Assembly (NCBI RefSeq): GCF_900090225.1
Contig: NZ_FMHY01000002.1
Span: 2,914,001-2,978,000, forward strand
Reading direction: 5' to 3'
DNA from: Micromonospora eburnea
GTDB taxonomy: Bacteria > Actinomycetota > Actinomycetes > Mycobacteriales > Micromonosporaceae
DNA: 64,000 nt
The first letter of the stretch is position 1. Each line of letters opens with the position of its first letter. The position numbers and the translations under genes are program-made. Positions 9,086 to 24,970 of the stretch are shown here, piece after piece. The notes under the pieces are model-generated. The model worked only from the letters and a program-made list of their open reading frames with translations, made no database searches and was not told the origin of the DNA.

Positions 9086-9210
9086 CTGGTGGCGGCGATA
9101 AATCAGCCGCCCCCCGTGGAAATCCCATAGCCTCGGCGACGAACGGTCGATCCCGCGCCCCGCAATTTCTGCATCTTCCGCCGTGGTCCCGTCGACGAAA
9201 AAGGCAGTGA

Positions 9211-15495
<6,285 letters not shown>

Positions 15496-15533
15496 TGTCC
15501 GCGTCACCGCACCCGCCGCGAGGAACCGAGGTC

Positions 15534-18500
15534 ATGGACGACACCGACAACGCCGCCGCCAGGCGGCAGGACGCCCAGCTCAAGCGGGCTCTGGCCACCA
15601 TCCGTACGCTCCGCCGCCGGCTCGACGAGCAGGGCGGCGACCAGCCCGTCGCCATCGTCGGGGTCGGCCTGCGGCTGCCCGGCGGGATCGACGGCACCGA
15701 GGCGTACTGGGACGCGCTGGCCGCCGGGCGCGACCTGGTCGGCCCGATGCCGGCGCGGCGGCAGGGCCCGTTCGCCGCCGAGTGGGCGGACCTGCCGCAG
15801 CGCGGCGGGTTCCTCGACGAGGTGCTGGACTTCGACGCCGACTTCTTCGGCATCAGCCCCCGGGAGGCCCGCGCGCTCGACCCGCAGCACCGGCTCCTGC
15901 TGGAGGTCGCCTGGGAGGCGCTGGAGAACGCCGCCGCCCCGGCCGACCAGCTCGCCGGCCGGCCCGTCGGGCTGTACGTCGGCATCACCGGGCAGGACTA
16001 CCGCGACTGGTTGCCCGGCGAGCCGGACGCCTACTGGGCCACCGGCAACGGGCACTGCTTCGCGGCCGGCCGGCTCGCGTACAGCCTGGGGTTGACCGGC
16101 CCGGCGATGGCCGTCGACACGGCCTGCTCCTCGTCGCTGGTCGCGGTGCACCTGGCCGTGCAGGCGCTGCGCCGGGGCGAGTGCGAGATCGCGATCGCCG
16201 GCGGAGTCAACCTGATCATGTCGCCCCGCTCGACCCGGCTGGTCGTGCAGACCCGGTCGCTGGCCCCGGACGGGCTGTGCAAGGCGTTCGACGCCCGGGC
16301 CAACGGCTTCACCCGGGGCGAGGGGGCCGGCGCGCTGGTGCTCAAGCCCCTCGCGCGCGCGGTCCGCGACGGCGACCGGATCCACGCCGTCATCCGCGGT
16401 TCCGCGGTGAACCAGGACGGCCGGTCCAGCGGGTTCACCGCGCCGAACGTGCTCTCCCAGGTGGCCCTGATCGAGCAGGCGCTCGCCGGGGCCGGGGCCG
16501 GGGCCGCCGACGTCGGCTACGTGGAGGCGCACGGCACCGGCACCGCGCTCGGCGACCCGATCGAGATGGAGGCGCTGGCCACCGTGCTCGGCCGGCGCAA
16601 CGGGGGCGCCCCGCTGGCGGTCGGGTCGGTGAAGACCAACCTGGGCCACCTGGAGGCCGCGGCCGGGGTGGCCGGGCTGGTCAAGGCGGTGCTCTGCGTG
16701 CAGCACCGGCAGGTGCCGCCGGTGGTGCACCTGCGTACCCTCAACCCCCGCATCGACCTGGACGGCACGGGGATCGTGGTGCCGGACCGGCTGGTCGACT
16801 GGGCCGCCGATGCCGGGCGGCTGGCCGGGGTGAGCTCGTTCGGAATGAGCGGCACCAACGCCCACCTGCTCCTCGGCCCGGTCGAGCCGGACGAGCTGGC
16901 CGAGCGGCCGGCGCCACCAACCGGTCCGGTCGCCGGCTTCGTCGTCTCCGCCCGTACCCCGGCGGCGCTGCGGGCGCTGGCCGCCGCGTACGCGCAGCGG
17001 GTGCTGCGGCTGCCGGCGGCGGACTACCCGGCCTTCGCCGCCACCGCCAACACCGGGCGCAGCCGGCTGCCGGTCGCCGCCTGGATCGCCGCCACCGACC
17101 CGGCCGCCGCGTACGCCGCCCTCACCGCGCTGGCCTCCGGCGCCCCGCCGGTCGAGGTCGATCCCGCCGCGCTGGACGCGCCGGCCGACGGGCGAGCGGT
17201 GCTGGACCTGCCCAGCTACCCATGGCAGCGCCAGCGGCACGCCCCGGAACGGCCCGCCACCGGCGAGCCCGACCGTCCGGTGCCGGCCACGCACACCCAC
17301 GAGGTGGCCTGGGTCGAGCTGGACCGACCGTCCCCCGCCGACCCCGCCGGCCCGGTGGTCCTCGCCGGTGACGACGCGTCGCTGCTCGCCGACCTGGCGG
17401 CCGCCGCGGCGGCCCGAGGCCGGGCCGGCACGCTGCTCAGCCCGGACCCGGTCGCCGCACCCGCCGGCTGGCGGACGGGGACGCTGCCGGCCGACCCCGG
17501 GGGCTGGGCGCGGTTCTGGGCCGGGCGGCCGGACGGACCGGCCGAGACCCTGGTGCTGGTACCCGCCGCGCATCCCGTCCTCGACACCGCCCCGGAGAAC
17601 GACGCGGCCCCGGCCGTCGGGCCCGACGCTGCCGGCCCGGCCGACAGCGGAGGTGGCGCCGCCGACCCGACCAACGCCACGCCCGACGCCGACGACCCGG
17701 CCGATCCGGTACGGCGCGCGGCGGACACCGTCGCGGCGGTGACCGCGGCGGTGGCCGGCAGCGGGGCCGCCGGCCGCCGGGCGGTCGTGCTCACCCGGGG
17801 CGTCCGCCGCACCGGCCCGGCCGACGAGGTGTCGGCCACCACGCACGGGCTGCTGCACGGCCTGGCACCGGTGCTGGGCCTGGAGTTCGGCACGGCGTTC
17901 GGCGGGGTGGTGGATCTGCCCTGGCAGCCGGCCCCCAACGACCTCGATTCCGTGGTGGACCTGCTCGCCGCGCCGGCCGGACCGGTCCTGGAGGACCTGG
18001 TCGCGGTGCGGGGCGGGCGGTTCCACGCCGCCCGGCTGCGGGACGGGGCCGCGTCGCCGGCCCGCCTGCCGGTCCGCGCGGACGCCACCTACCTGGTCAC
18101 CGGTGCGCTCGGCGCGGTCGGCCGGGAACTGGTGGCCGACCTGGTCCGGCGGGGCGCCCGCCGGCTGCTGCTGGTCGGTCGGCGCGCCGAGTCCGAGCTG
18201 GACGTCGACGCCCGGGAGCTGCTGGCCCGGCTGCGCGGCGACGGCATCGGGGTCGGCTACGTCGGGGGCGGGTGCGACAACGCCGACGCCCGACGGCAGG
18301 TGGTCGCGACGCTGCGCGGTATGCCGCCCCTGGGTGGGGTGCTGCACGCCGCCGGCACCATCGAGCGGGTGCCCGCCACCGAACTCGACCGCGCGCGGAT
18401 CGCCGCCGCGTTGCGGGCCAAGGTGGGCGGCGCCTGGTGGCTGCACGAGCTGACCCGGAACCTGCCGCTGGACTTCTTCATCCTGGTCTCCTCGGTCTCG

Positions 18501-21500
18501 GCGCTGTGGGGCACCGAGGGCTACGCGGCGTACGCCGCCGCGAACGGCGGCCTGGACGCGCTGGCGGCGTACCGGCGCGCGTGCGGGCTGCCGGCGGTCA
18601 GCATCGCGTACGGGCCGTGGGCGGTGTCCGGGATGGCCGACGGCGACGCCCGGGAGCGGTTCGCCCGGATCGGGGTGGGTGCGCTGGACCCGGCCACCGG
18701 GTGCGAGGTGCTGCGGGACGAGGTGCCCGGCCCCGAGGGCTACCTGGTGGCCTGCCCGCTCGACCGGTCGCGGCTGGACAGTGTGCTGGGTGGGCTGCGT
18801 CCGCGTGGCCTGTTCGCCGCCGCGCCGGCCACCGCCGACGCGTCCACCGCCGTCGACCGCGGGCAGGAGCGGGAGCCGTCCGTGGCGGCGGAGCTGGACG
18901 CGCTGCCGGTGGGGGCCCGCCCGGCGGTGGCGCGCGGGCACGTGGCGCGGTTGCTGGCCGCCCAGCTCGGGCACCCGGAGGGCCACGTCATCCGCGAGGA
19001 CGACGGATTCTTCGACCTCGGGCTGGACTCCATCATGGCGGTGGACCTGGCCCGCCGGCTCGCCGAGGCGTTCGAGGTCCCGCTACAGGTCGCCGACGTG
19101 TTCGACCATCCGACCGTCCACCAGTTCGCGGCGCACCTGCTCGCCCTGCGCGACGGCCCGGCGGCCGTACCCGTGCTGACCGGCCTCGCGCCGGCCGTGG
19201 CGGTCGGCACCCGGCCGGCGGATCACGCCCGGCTCCACGCCGTCGACGCGGCGGCCAACGGCGGGCCGGCCACCCTGGCCGCCGCCACCGCCACCGCCAC
19301 CGCCACCGCCACCGCCGCCACCGCCGCCGTCGCGGCGTCCCGCGCCGAGGCCGCCGACCGCGACGTGGCGGCCGCCCCGAACGCCACCCCGGTCGCCGCG
19401 GTGGCGGCCCCGGCCGAGCCGGCGGCGATCGTCGGGATGGCCGGTCGCTTCCCCGGCGCCGACTCGGTGGAAGAACTGTGGGACCTGCTGCGCTCGGGTC
19501 GGGACGCGGTGGGCGCGGTGCCCCCGCAGCGCTGGAGCCACCGGACCTTCCACGCCGCCGACCGGGACACCGGTCCACGGATCACCACCGACCAGGGCGG
19601 TTTCCTGCGTGACGTGGCCCGCTTCGACGCCGCGTTCTTCGGCATCCCGACCCGGGAGGCGGAGAACCTCGACCCGCAGCAGCGGCTACTGCTGGAGTGC
19701 GCCTGGCACGCCCTGGAGGACGCCGGCATCGACCCGGGACGGCTGGCCGGAACCCGCACCGGCGTCTTCGTCGGGGTCAGCAACGGCGACTACGCCCGGG
19801 TGCTGGCCGGTGCCGGGGTGGACCGGCTCGACGCGTACTACAGCACCGGCACCGCCCTCAACGCGGTCGCCGGCCGACTGGCGTACGTGCTGGGCCTGGC
19901 GGGGCCGGCGCTCGCCGTGGACACCGCCTGCTCGTCCTCCCTGGTCGCCCTGCACCTCGCCGTCCGGGCGCTGCGTGCGGGAGAGGTCGACGCCGCCATC
20001 GTCGGCGGGGTCAACGTCATCGTCGACCCGCTCGCCTCGGTGGCGGTGAGCCGGGCGCACATGCTGTCCCCGGACGGCCGGTGCCGCACCTTCTCCGCCG
20101 ACGCCAACGGGTTCGTCCGGGCCGAGGGGTGCGGGGTCGTCGTCCTCAAGCGACTCGCCGACGCCGACCGGGACGGCGATGCCGTGCTCGCGGTGGTTCG
20201 CGGCAGCGCGGTCAATCAGGACGGCAGCTCCTCCGGGCTGACCGCGCCGAACGGCCGCGCGCAGGAGCAGGTGATCACCGCCGCGCTCACCGACGCGGGT
20301 GTGGCCGGAGCGGCGGTGGACTTCCTGGAGGCGCACGGCACCGGCACCTCCCTGGGCGACCCGATCGAGGTGGGCGCGGCCTGGCGGGTGCTGGGACCGG
20401 GCCGTTCGCCCGACCGGCCGCTGCGCCTCGGCTCGGTCAAGAGCAACATCGGCCACTGCGAGTCGGCCGCCGGCATGGCCTCGGTGATCAAGACGGTGCT
20501 CGCCCTGCGGCACGACCGCATCCCCGCCAACCTGCATTTCACCGAGCCCAACCCGCACATCGACTGGACCGGCATGGACGTGCGGGTGGTGGCCGACGAG
20601 CTGCCCTGGCCGCGTACCGACCGGCCCCGGCTGGCCGGCGTGTCGGGCTTCGGGTTCACCGGCACCAACGCCCACGTCCTGCTCGCCGGCCCGGAGTCGG
20701 CCCCGACCCACCACCGGCCCGCAGATGCCGCGAACGGCTCGGCCCTGTCGGTGCCGGGACCCGGCCACACCGCGAACGGTTCGGCGCCAGTGGTCCAGCC
20801 CGACCACGCCGCGAACGGCTCGGTGCCGGTCCTGCCGCAGCCCGGGCACGCCGCGAACGGTTCGGTGCCGGTCCCCGTGGCGTCGCCCCCGACGGTCGAG
20901 GAGGGGACCGCCCCGGGCGTCCCGCTGCTCGTCCCGCTGTCCGCCCCGGACCCCGACGGGCTGCGGCGGCTGGTCGACCGCTGGCGGGAGCGGATCGCGG
21001 CCGCCCCCGAGGCGGACCTGCCCGCCCTGGCGGCGCTGGCCGGATCCGGCCGCGCCCATCTGCCGTACCGGGTGGCGCTGTCCGGCCGGGACCGGGCCCG
21101 ACTCGTGGCCGCGGCCGAGCCGCCGGCCGACCCGGTGGCGGCGGCCCGGCCGCCCCGGATCGCGTTCCTCTTCTCCGGGCAGGGCAGCCAGTTCTTCGGC
21201 ATGGGGCGCGAACTGTACGAGACCGAGCCGGTGTTCCGGGCGGTCTTCGACGAGTGCGACCGGCGGCTCGCGCCGACCCTCGGCGGCTCGCTGGCCGAGC
21301 TGGTGTTCTCCGGCGACGACCGGACCGCGATCAACGAGACCCGGGTCACCCAGCCGGCCCTGGTCACCCTTGAGGTGGCGCTGGCCGAACTCTGGCGCTC
21401 CTGGGGCGTGACCCCCGCCGTGGTGATGGGCCACAGCGTCGGCGAGATCGCGGCGGCCGTGGTGGCCGGAGTGCTGGACCTGCCCGCCGGCCTCGACCTG

Positions 21501-24500
21501 ATCGCCGAACGGGCCCGGCTGATGCAGGCCACCCGGCCGGGCGCGATGCTCGCCGTGGCCGCCACCGAGGAACAGGTACGTGACCTGCTCGCCGGGACCG
21601 CCCTGGACGTGGCGGCGGTCAACGGCCCCGAGGCGACCGTGGTCTCCGGGCTGCCCGAGGAGATCGAGGCGCTGGCCGGGCGGCTGCGCGCCGAGGGCGT
21701 CCGGCACCGGGCGCTGAGCGTCTCGCACGCCTTCCACTCGCGGCTGCTGGACCCGGCGCTGGACGAGTTCCGGGCGATCTGCGCGGGGCTGAGCCACCAG
21801 CCGCCGACCATCCCGGTCATCTCCAACCTGACCGGTGCGGTCGCCACGCCCGACACCTACGACGCCGACTACTGGGTGCGGCACGCCCGCCAGCCGGTTC
21901 GCTTCCACGCCGGGGCGGGGCAGCTCGCCGCGCTCGACGTGGACGTCTGCCTGGAGATCGGCCCGGACCGTACCCTGGTCAACCTGGTCCGCGCCGCGGG
22001 CCTCGCGCCGGCCGGCGGGCTGGTGTCGTCGCTGCGCCGTGGCTCGGCCGACCGGGCCGCCCTGCTCTCCGCGGTGGGCGCGCTCTATCCGCTCGGCCAG
22101 GACGTGGCCTGGGACCGGGTGCAACCCCGCCCCCGACCGGGCGGGCGCGTCGAGGCACCGCGCTACCCGTTCGCCGAGACCCGTTACTGGGCCCCCGCCG
22201 CGCCGGCCGGGGAGCCGGTGCCGGCGGGCCCGCCGGCCGGCGCGCCGGCCTGGGGTACGCCGGTCCGCTCGCCGGCCCTGCGCGGCCGGGTGTTCCACAC
22301 CGAGCGGAGCACGACGTACCCGCCCCACCTGGCCGACCACCGGCTGTACGGGACCGTCTCGGTGCCCGGCGCGTCGCAGACCGCCACCGCCCTCTCCGCG
22401 CTCGCCGGGGACGGTACCCCGCCCGCCCTCGCCGACCTGGTCTTCCCGCGGGCTCTCGTGCTGCACGACGGCGAGCGCTACGAGTTGCAGGTCATCGAGG
22501 CCGAGCCGGAGCACGGCGGCCGTACGGTGAGCGTGCAGAGCCTGGTCGACCCGGAGCGGAACCGCTGGCAGGAGCACCTCTCCGCCCGGCTGCTGCCGGA
22601 CCCGGAGGTCGAACCCCGACCGGTGCCCGACCTCGCCGCCTTCCAGGCCGCCGCCGAACGGCACCTCGCCGGAACGGACTTCTACCAGCACTTCCGGGAG
22701 ATGGGCTACCTGCTCGGCCCGTCGTTCCGCTGGATCGACGAGGTGTGGATCCGCGGCGACGAGGCCCTGGTCCGGTACGTCCAACCGGACCGGATGAACG
22801 AGGACCCGGCCGGCTGGATCATCCACCCCGGCCTGCTCGACTCCTGCCTGCAGAGCACGGTGACCTTCGGCGTCGCCCCGCACGTGGCGGACGGCGCGGC
22901 GGCGGACGCCGGCCGGAGCGGACTGGCGATTCCGTTCGCCGCCGCCCGGCTCACCCTGGCCCGCCGGCCCGAGCACGCCGGCGAACTCTGGGGACATGTA
23001 CGGGCCCGGCACGCCACCACCGCGCCGGACGGCAGCCGGCAGGTGCACGAGGCCGACCTGCACCTGTTCGACGGGCGCGGGCGGACCGTGCTCGCGGTCG
23101 ACGGGTTCCGGATCCGGCACGCCCCCCGGGAACTGCTGGAACGGTCGCTGCGGGACGCCGCCGTCCACGTACACGAGTTGGCCTGGACCGCGCCGGAGCC
23201 GGACCGGCCGGAGCCGGCCCCGGCGACGCCGGTGCGCGCCGCGGTGCTCGGTGACGACGTCCTGCCACCGCTCGCCGACGCGGTCGCGGAGCTGGCCGAC
23301 CTCGTCGCGTACCCCGGCGAGGAGCCGCCCGACCTGGTGCTCGACCTGCGGTTCGCCGCCGCCGAGCCGGCGGCGTCGGCCGACGCGGCCCGGCAGGCCG
23401 TACGCCGGCTCGTCGACGACCTGCGGGCCGCCCCCGCGTCCGTGCCGTACCTGGTGGTCTGCGCCGACGGCGCCGAGGCCGCCCCGATGCGCGAGGCGCT
23501 GTGGGGGATGCTCGCCGCCGTCGAGGCGGAGCAGTCGGACCGCCGCCTGGTCCGGGTCGTGCTCGCCGCCGACGCCGAGCCGGGGCCCGCTGCCGGGCTG
23601 CTCCTCGACGAGCTGCGCCGCGGCCTGCCGGAGACCCGGCTGCGGATCGGCGGCGACGGGCTCCAGGTGGCCCGGCTGCGACCGCTGCCGGCCCCCGACG
23701 CCGACCTGCCCGACGCCGTCACCAGCGGCACCGCGCTGGTCACCGGTGGGCTCGGCGCGCTGGGGCTGAGCGTCGCCGGCTTCCTCGCCCGGCAGGGCGT
23801 CCCCGCGATCACCCTCGTCGGCCGCTCGGCCCCCGACCCGGCCGCCAGCGCGGCCATCGACCAGCTCACCGCCGCCGGCACCCGGATCAGGGTGGTACGC
23901 GGCGACGTCACCGACGCCGAGGACTGCCGTCGGATGGTGGCCGAGGCGGAACGTGACGGCGCGATCGGCAGCGTCTGGCACCTCGCCGGACGTACCGCCG
24001 ACGGCGCCTTCGCGCAGCTCACCGAGGCCGCGTTCGAGGAGGTGTTCGCCGGCAAGGCGGCCGGAGCGGACCGGCTGATCGAGGCCATGGCCGGGCGGCG
24101 GCCCGCGGCGCTGGTGCACTTCTCCTCCGTCTCCGCGGTGCTCGGCTCGGCCGGCCAGGCCAACTACGCCGCCGCCAACGGCTACCTCGCCGGCCTCGCC
24201 ACCCGGCTGCGCGGCCACGGCCTGCCGGCGGTGAGCATCGACTGGGGCCCGTGGACGCCCCGGGTCAAGGGCGGGCTGGCGGCCACCGAGGCGACCCGGC
24301 GGGCGATCGACCGGCTGGGCGTACGGGCCCTCACCGACGAGGAGGCCGAGAGCATTCTGCGCGCCGCGCTCACCGCCGGTCGGGACCGGATCGTCGCGGT
24401 GGCCGTCGACGCCCGCGAGTACGTCGACCGGGCGGCCGGCCACCCCAGGGCGGCGCTGCTGCTTCCGCTGCTCGACCGGGGCGCCCGGCCGGCGCCGGCC

Positions 24501-24959
24501 GCCGCACCCGTGATGCCGCGCGGCTGGCTGCGCGAGGAGTTGGACCGGACGGCCACCGACGAGCGGGAGGACCGGCTCCGGGCGGCGGTGCGGAGGGTGG
24601 CCGGCGACGCGCTGGGCGACCCGGGGGCGCTCGACGACGAGGCCGGCTTCGCCGATCTCGGTCTCGACTCGATCATGGTGATCGACCTGCGGACCCGGCT
24701 GTCGCACGCGCTTGCGGCGGACCTGCCCGCGACCGTGGCCATCGACCACCCGACCATCGCGCAGGTCGCCGCGTACGCGATCGACCTGCTCTATCCCGAC
24801 GACGAACCGGCCGACGAGCCGTCCCACGTCGGCGGCTGGCCCGGCGCGTCCCACATCGGCGCGACGGACGACCCGGCCGGGACGGCCGACGACCTGGCGG
24901 ACCTGTCGATCGACGAGCTGGTCCGGGCCGTCCGGGCGGACCTGGCCATGGAGGAGTGA
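15534..24959 (+). CDS. PKS2: bimodular type I PKS, KS-(no AT)-KR-ACP-KS-AT-DH-KR-ACP
   Basis: A 3141-residue bimodular PKS. An N-terminal Arg/Leu-rich helix (about 8-33) is a likely docking coil. First module: KS (38-450, DTACSSSL at about 193), KS-AT linker, then straight to the post-AT linker LDLPSYPWQRQRHA with no GHSxG acyltransferase. KR follows (851-1030; SSVSALWGTEGYAAYAAAN) and then ACP (GLDSIMAVDL, about 1165). An Ala-Thr repeat linker leads to the second module: KS (about 1297-1720), a tandem-repeat linker, AT (about 1876-2180; GHSVGE and HAFH, malonyl-CoA), DH (about 2243-2540; HRLYGTVSVPG and HPGLLDSCLQ), KR (about 2733-2900; FSSVSAVLGSAGQANYAAAN) and ACP (GLDSIMVIDL). The C-terminal acidic helix DELVRAVRADLAMEE is a likely docking tail. 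The start at 15534 follows GAGGAACCGAGG; ATG 15495, overlapping the PKS1 stop, is an alternative adding 13 residues. Confidence 0.92.
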   Translation: MDDTDNAAARRQDAQLKRALATIRTLRRRLDEQGGDQPVAIVGVGLRLPGGIDGTEAYWDALAAGRDLVGPMPARRQGPFAAEWADLPQRGGFLDEVLDFDADFFGISPREARALDPQHRLLLEVAWEALENAAAPADQLAGRPVGLYVGITGQDYRDWLPGEPDAYWATGNGHCFAAGRLAYSLGLTGPAMAVDTACSSSLVAVHLAVQALRRGECEIAIAGGVNLIMSPRSTRLVVQTRSLAPDGLCKAFDARANGFTRGEGAGALVLKPLARAVRDGDRIHAVIRGSAVNQDGRSSGFTAPNVLSQVALIEQALAGAGAGAADVGYVEAHGTGTALGDPIEMEALATVLGRRNGGAPLAVGSVKTNLGHLEAAAGVAGLVKAVLCVQHRQVPPVVHLRTLNPRIDLDGTGIVVPDRLVDWAADAGRLAGVSSFGMSGTNAHLLLGPVEPDELAERPAPPTGPVAGFVVSARTPAALRALAAAYAQRVLRLPAADYPAFAATANTGRSRLPVAAWIAATDPAAAYAALTALASGAPPVEVDPAALDAPADGRAVLDLPSYPWQRQRHAPERPATGEPDRPVPATHTHEVAWVELDRPSPADPAGPVVLAGDDASLLADLAAAAAARGRAGTLLSPDPVAAPAGWRTGTLPADPGGWARFWAGRPDGPAETLVLVPAAHPVLDTAPENDAAPAVGPDAAGPADSGGGAADPTNATPDADDPADPVRRAADTVAAVTAAVAGSGAAGRRAVVLTRGVRRTGPADEVSATTHGLLHGLAPVLGLEFGTAFGGVVDLPWQPAPNDLDSVVDLLAAPAGPVLEDLVAVRGGRFHAARLRDGAASPARLPVRADATYLVTGALGAVGRELVADLVRRGARRLLLVGRRAESELDVDARELLARLRGDGIGVGYVGGGCDNADARRQVVATLRGMPPLGGVLHAAGTIERVPATELDRARIAAALRAKVGGAWWLHELTRNLPLDFFILVSSVSALWGTEGYAAYAAANGGLDALAAYRRACGLPAVSIAYGPWAVSGMADGDARERFARIGVGALDPATGCEVLRDEVPGPEGYLVACPLDRSRLDSVLGGLRPRGLFAAAPATADASTAVDRGQEREPSVAAELDALPVGARPAVARGHVARLLAAQLGHPEGHVIREDDGFFDLGLDSIMAVDLARRLAEAFEVPLQVADVFDHPTVHQFAAHLLALRDGPAAVPVLTGLAPAVAVGTRPADHARLHAVDAAANGGPATLAAATATATATATAATAAVAASRAEAADRDVAAAPNATPVAAVAAPAEPAAIVGMAGRFPGADSVEELWDLLRSGRDAVGAVPPQRWSHRTFHAADRDTGPRITTDQGGFLRDVARFDAAFFGIPTREAENLDPQQRLLLECAWHALEDAGIDPGRLAGTRTGVFVGVSNGDYARVLAGAGVDRLDAYYSTGTALNAVAGRLAYVLGLAGPALAVDTACSSSLVALHLAVRALRAGEVDAAIVGGVNVIVDPLASVAVSRAHMLSPDGRCRTFSADANGFVRAEGCGVVVLKRLADADRDGDAVLAVVRGSAVNQDGSSSGLTAPNGRAQEQVITAALTDAGVAGAAVDFLEAHGTGTSLGDPIEVGAAWRVLGPGRSPDRPLRLGSVKSNIGHCESAAGMASVIKTVLALRHDRIPANLHFTEPNPHIDWTGMDVRVVADELPWPRTDRPRLAGVSGFGFTGTNAHVLLAGPESAPTHHRPADAANGSALSVPGPGHTANGSAPVVQPDHAANGSVPVLPQPGHAANGSVPVPVASPPTVEEGTAPGVPLLVPLSAPDPDGLRRLVDRWRERIAAAPEADLPALAALAGSGRAHLPYRVALSGRDRARLVAAAEPPADPVAAARPPRIAFLFSGQGSQFFGMGRELYETEPVFRAVFDECDRRLAPTLGGSLAELVFSGDDRTAINETRVTQPALVTLEVALAELWRSWGVTPAVVMGHSVGEIAAAVVAGVLDLPAGLDLIAERARLMQATRPGAMLAVAATEEQVRDLLAGTALDVAAVNGPEATVVSGLPEEIEALAGRLRAEGVRHRALSVSHAFHSRLLDPALDEFRAICAGLSHQPPTIPVISNLTGAVATPDTYDADYWVRHARQPVRFHAGAGQLAALDVDVCLEIGPDRTLVNLVRAAGLAPAGGLVSSLRRGSADRAALLSAVGALYPLGQDVAWDRVQPRPRPGGRVEAPRYPFAETRYWAPAAPAGEPVPAGPPAGAPAWGTPVRSPALRGRVFHTERSTTYPPHLADHRLYGTVSVPGASQTATALSALAGDGTPPALADLVFPRALVLHDGERYELQVIEAEPEHGGRTVSVQSLVDPERNRWQEHLSARLLPDPEVEPRPVPDLAAFQAAAERHLAGTDFYQHFREMGYLLGPSFRWIDEVWIRGDEALVRYVQPDRMNEDPAGWIIHPGLLDSCLQSTVTFGVAPHVADGAAADAGRSGLAIPFAAARLTLARRPEHAGELWGHVRARHATTAPDGSRQVHEADLHLFDGRGRTVLAVDGFRIRHAPRELLERSLRDAAVHVHELAWTAPEPDRPEPAPATPVRAAVLGDDVLPPLADAVAELADLVAYPGEEPPDLVLDLRFAAAEPAASADAARQAVRRLVDDLRAAPASVPYLVVCADGAEAAPMREALWGMLAAVEAEQSDRRLVRVVLAADAEPGPAAGLLLDELRRGLPETRLRIGGDGLQVARLRPLPAPDADLPDAVTSGTALVTGGLGALGLSVAGFLARQGVPAITLVGRSAPDPAASAAIDQLTAAGTRIRVVRGDVTDAEDCRRMVAEAERDGAIGSVWHLAGRTADGAFAQLTEAAFEEVFAGKAAGADRLIEAMAGRRPAALVHFSSVSAVLGSAGQANYAAANGYLAGLATRLRGHGLPAVSIDWGPWTPRVKGGLAATEATRRAIDRLGVRALTDEEAESILRAALTAGRDRIVAVAVDAREYVDRAAGHPRAALLLPLLDRGARPAPAAAPVMPRGWLREELDRTATDEREDRLRAAVRRVAGDALGDPGALDDEAGFADLGLDSIMVIDLRTRLSHALAADLPATVAIDHPTIAQVAAYAIDLLYPDDEPADEPSHVGGWPGASHIGATDDPAGTADDLADLSIDELVRAVRADLAMEE
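19284..19328 (+). repeat. GCCACC hexamer microsatellite coding an Ala-Thr linker
   Basis: Five perfect tandem copies of GCCACC (19284-19313) continue into imperfect GCC/ACC units to 19328. They encode an alternating Ala-Thr run between the first ACP and the second KS of PKS2, a flexible inter-module linker. Copy number in such a repeat is prone to slippage, in steps that keep frame. Confidence 0.9.
20727..20865 (+). repeat. Four tandem 39-42 bp repeats in the PKS2 KS-AT linker
   Basis: A core reading [G/A]CCGCGAACGG[C/T]TCGG occurs at 20727, 20769, 20808 and 20850, with spacings of 42, 39 and 42 bases. Each copy encodes an Ala-Asn-Gly-Ser core followed by a Pro/Val-rich stretch. The array sits just after the conserved end of the KS (GTNAHVLL) and before the KS-AT linker domain, an unusual place for an expansion. 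Confidence 0.88.
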
Positions 24960-24970
24960 GGGACGTGACC

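Larger units (their letters stand above)
8903..9210. other. Intergenic region upstream of the PKS operon
   Basis: These 308 bases hold the hairpin at 8924-8960 and then a less GC-rich stretch (about 8970-9205) leading into PKS1. I see no gene. The stretch contains the candidate promoter listed at 9057-9085. The PKS1 ribosome-binding site is weak: AAAGGCA about seven bases before ATG 9211. Confidence 0.6.

Noticed and set aside
20727..20865. CRISPR-like array
   Set aside because: The repeats are in frame, spaced 39-42 bases with related spacers, and encode a protein linker inside PKS2.
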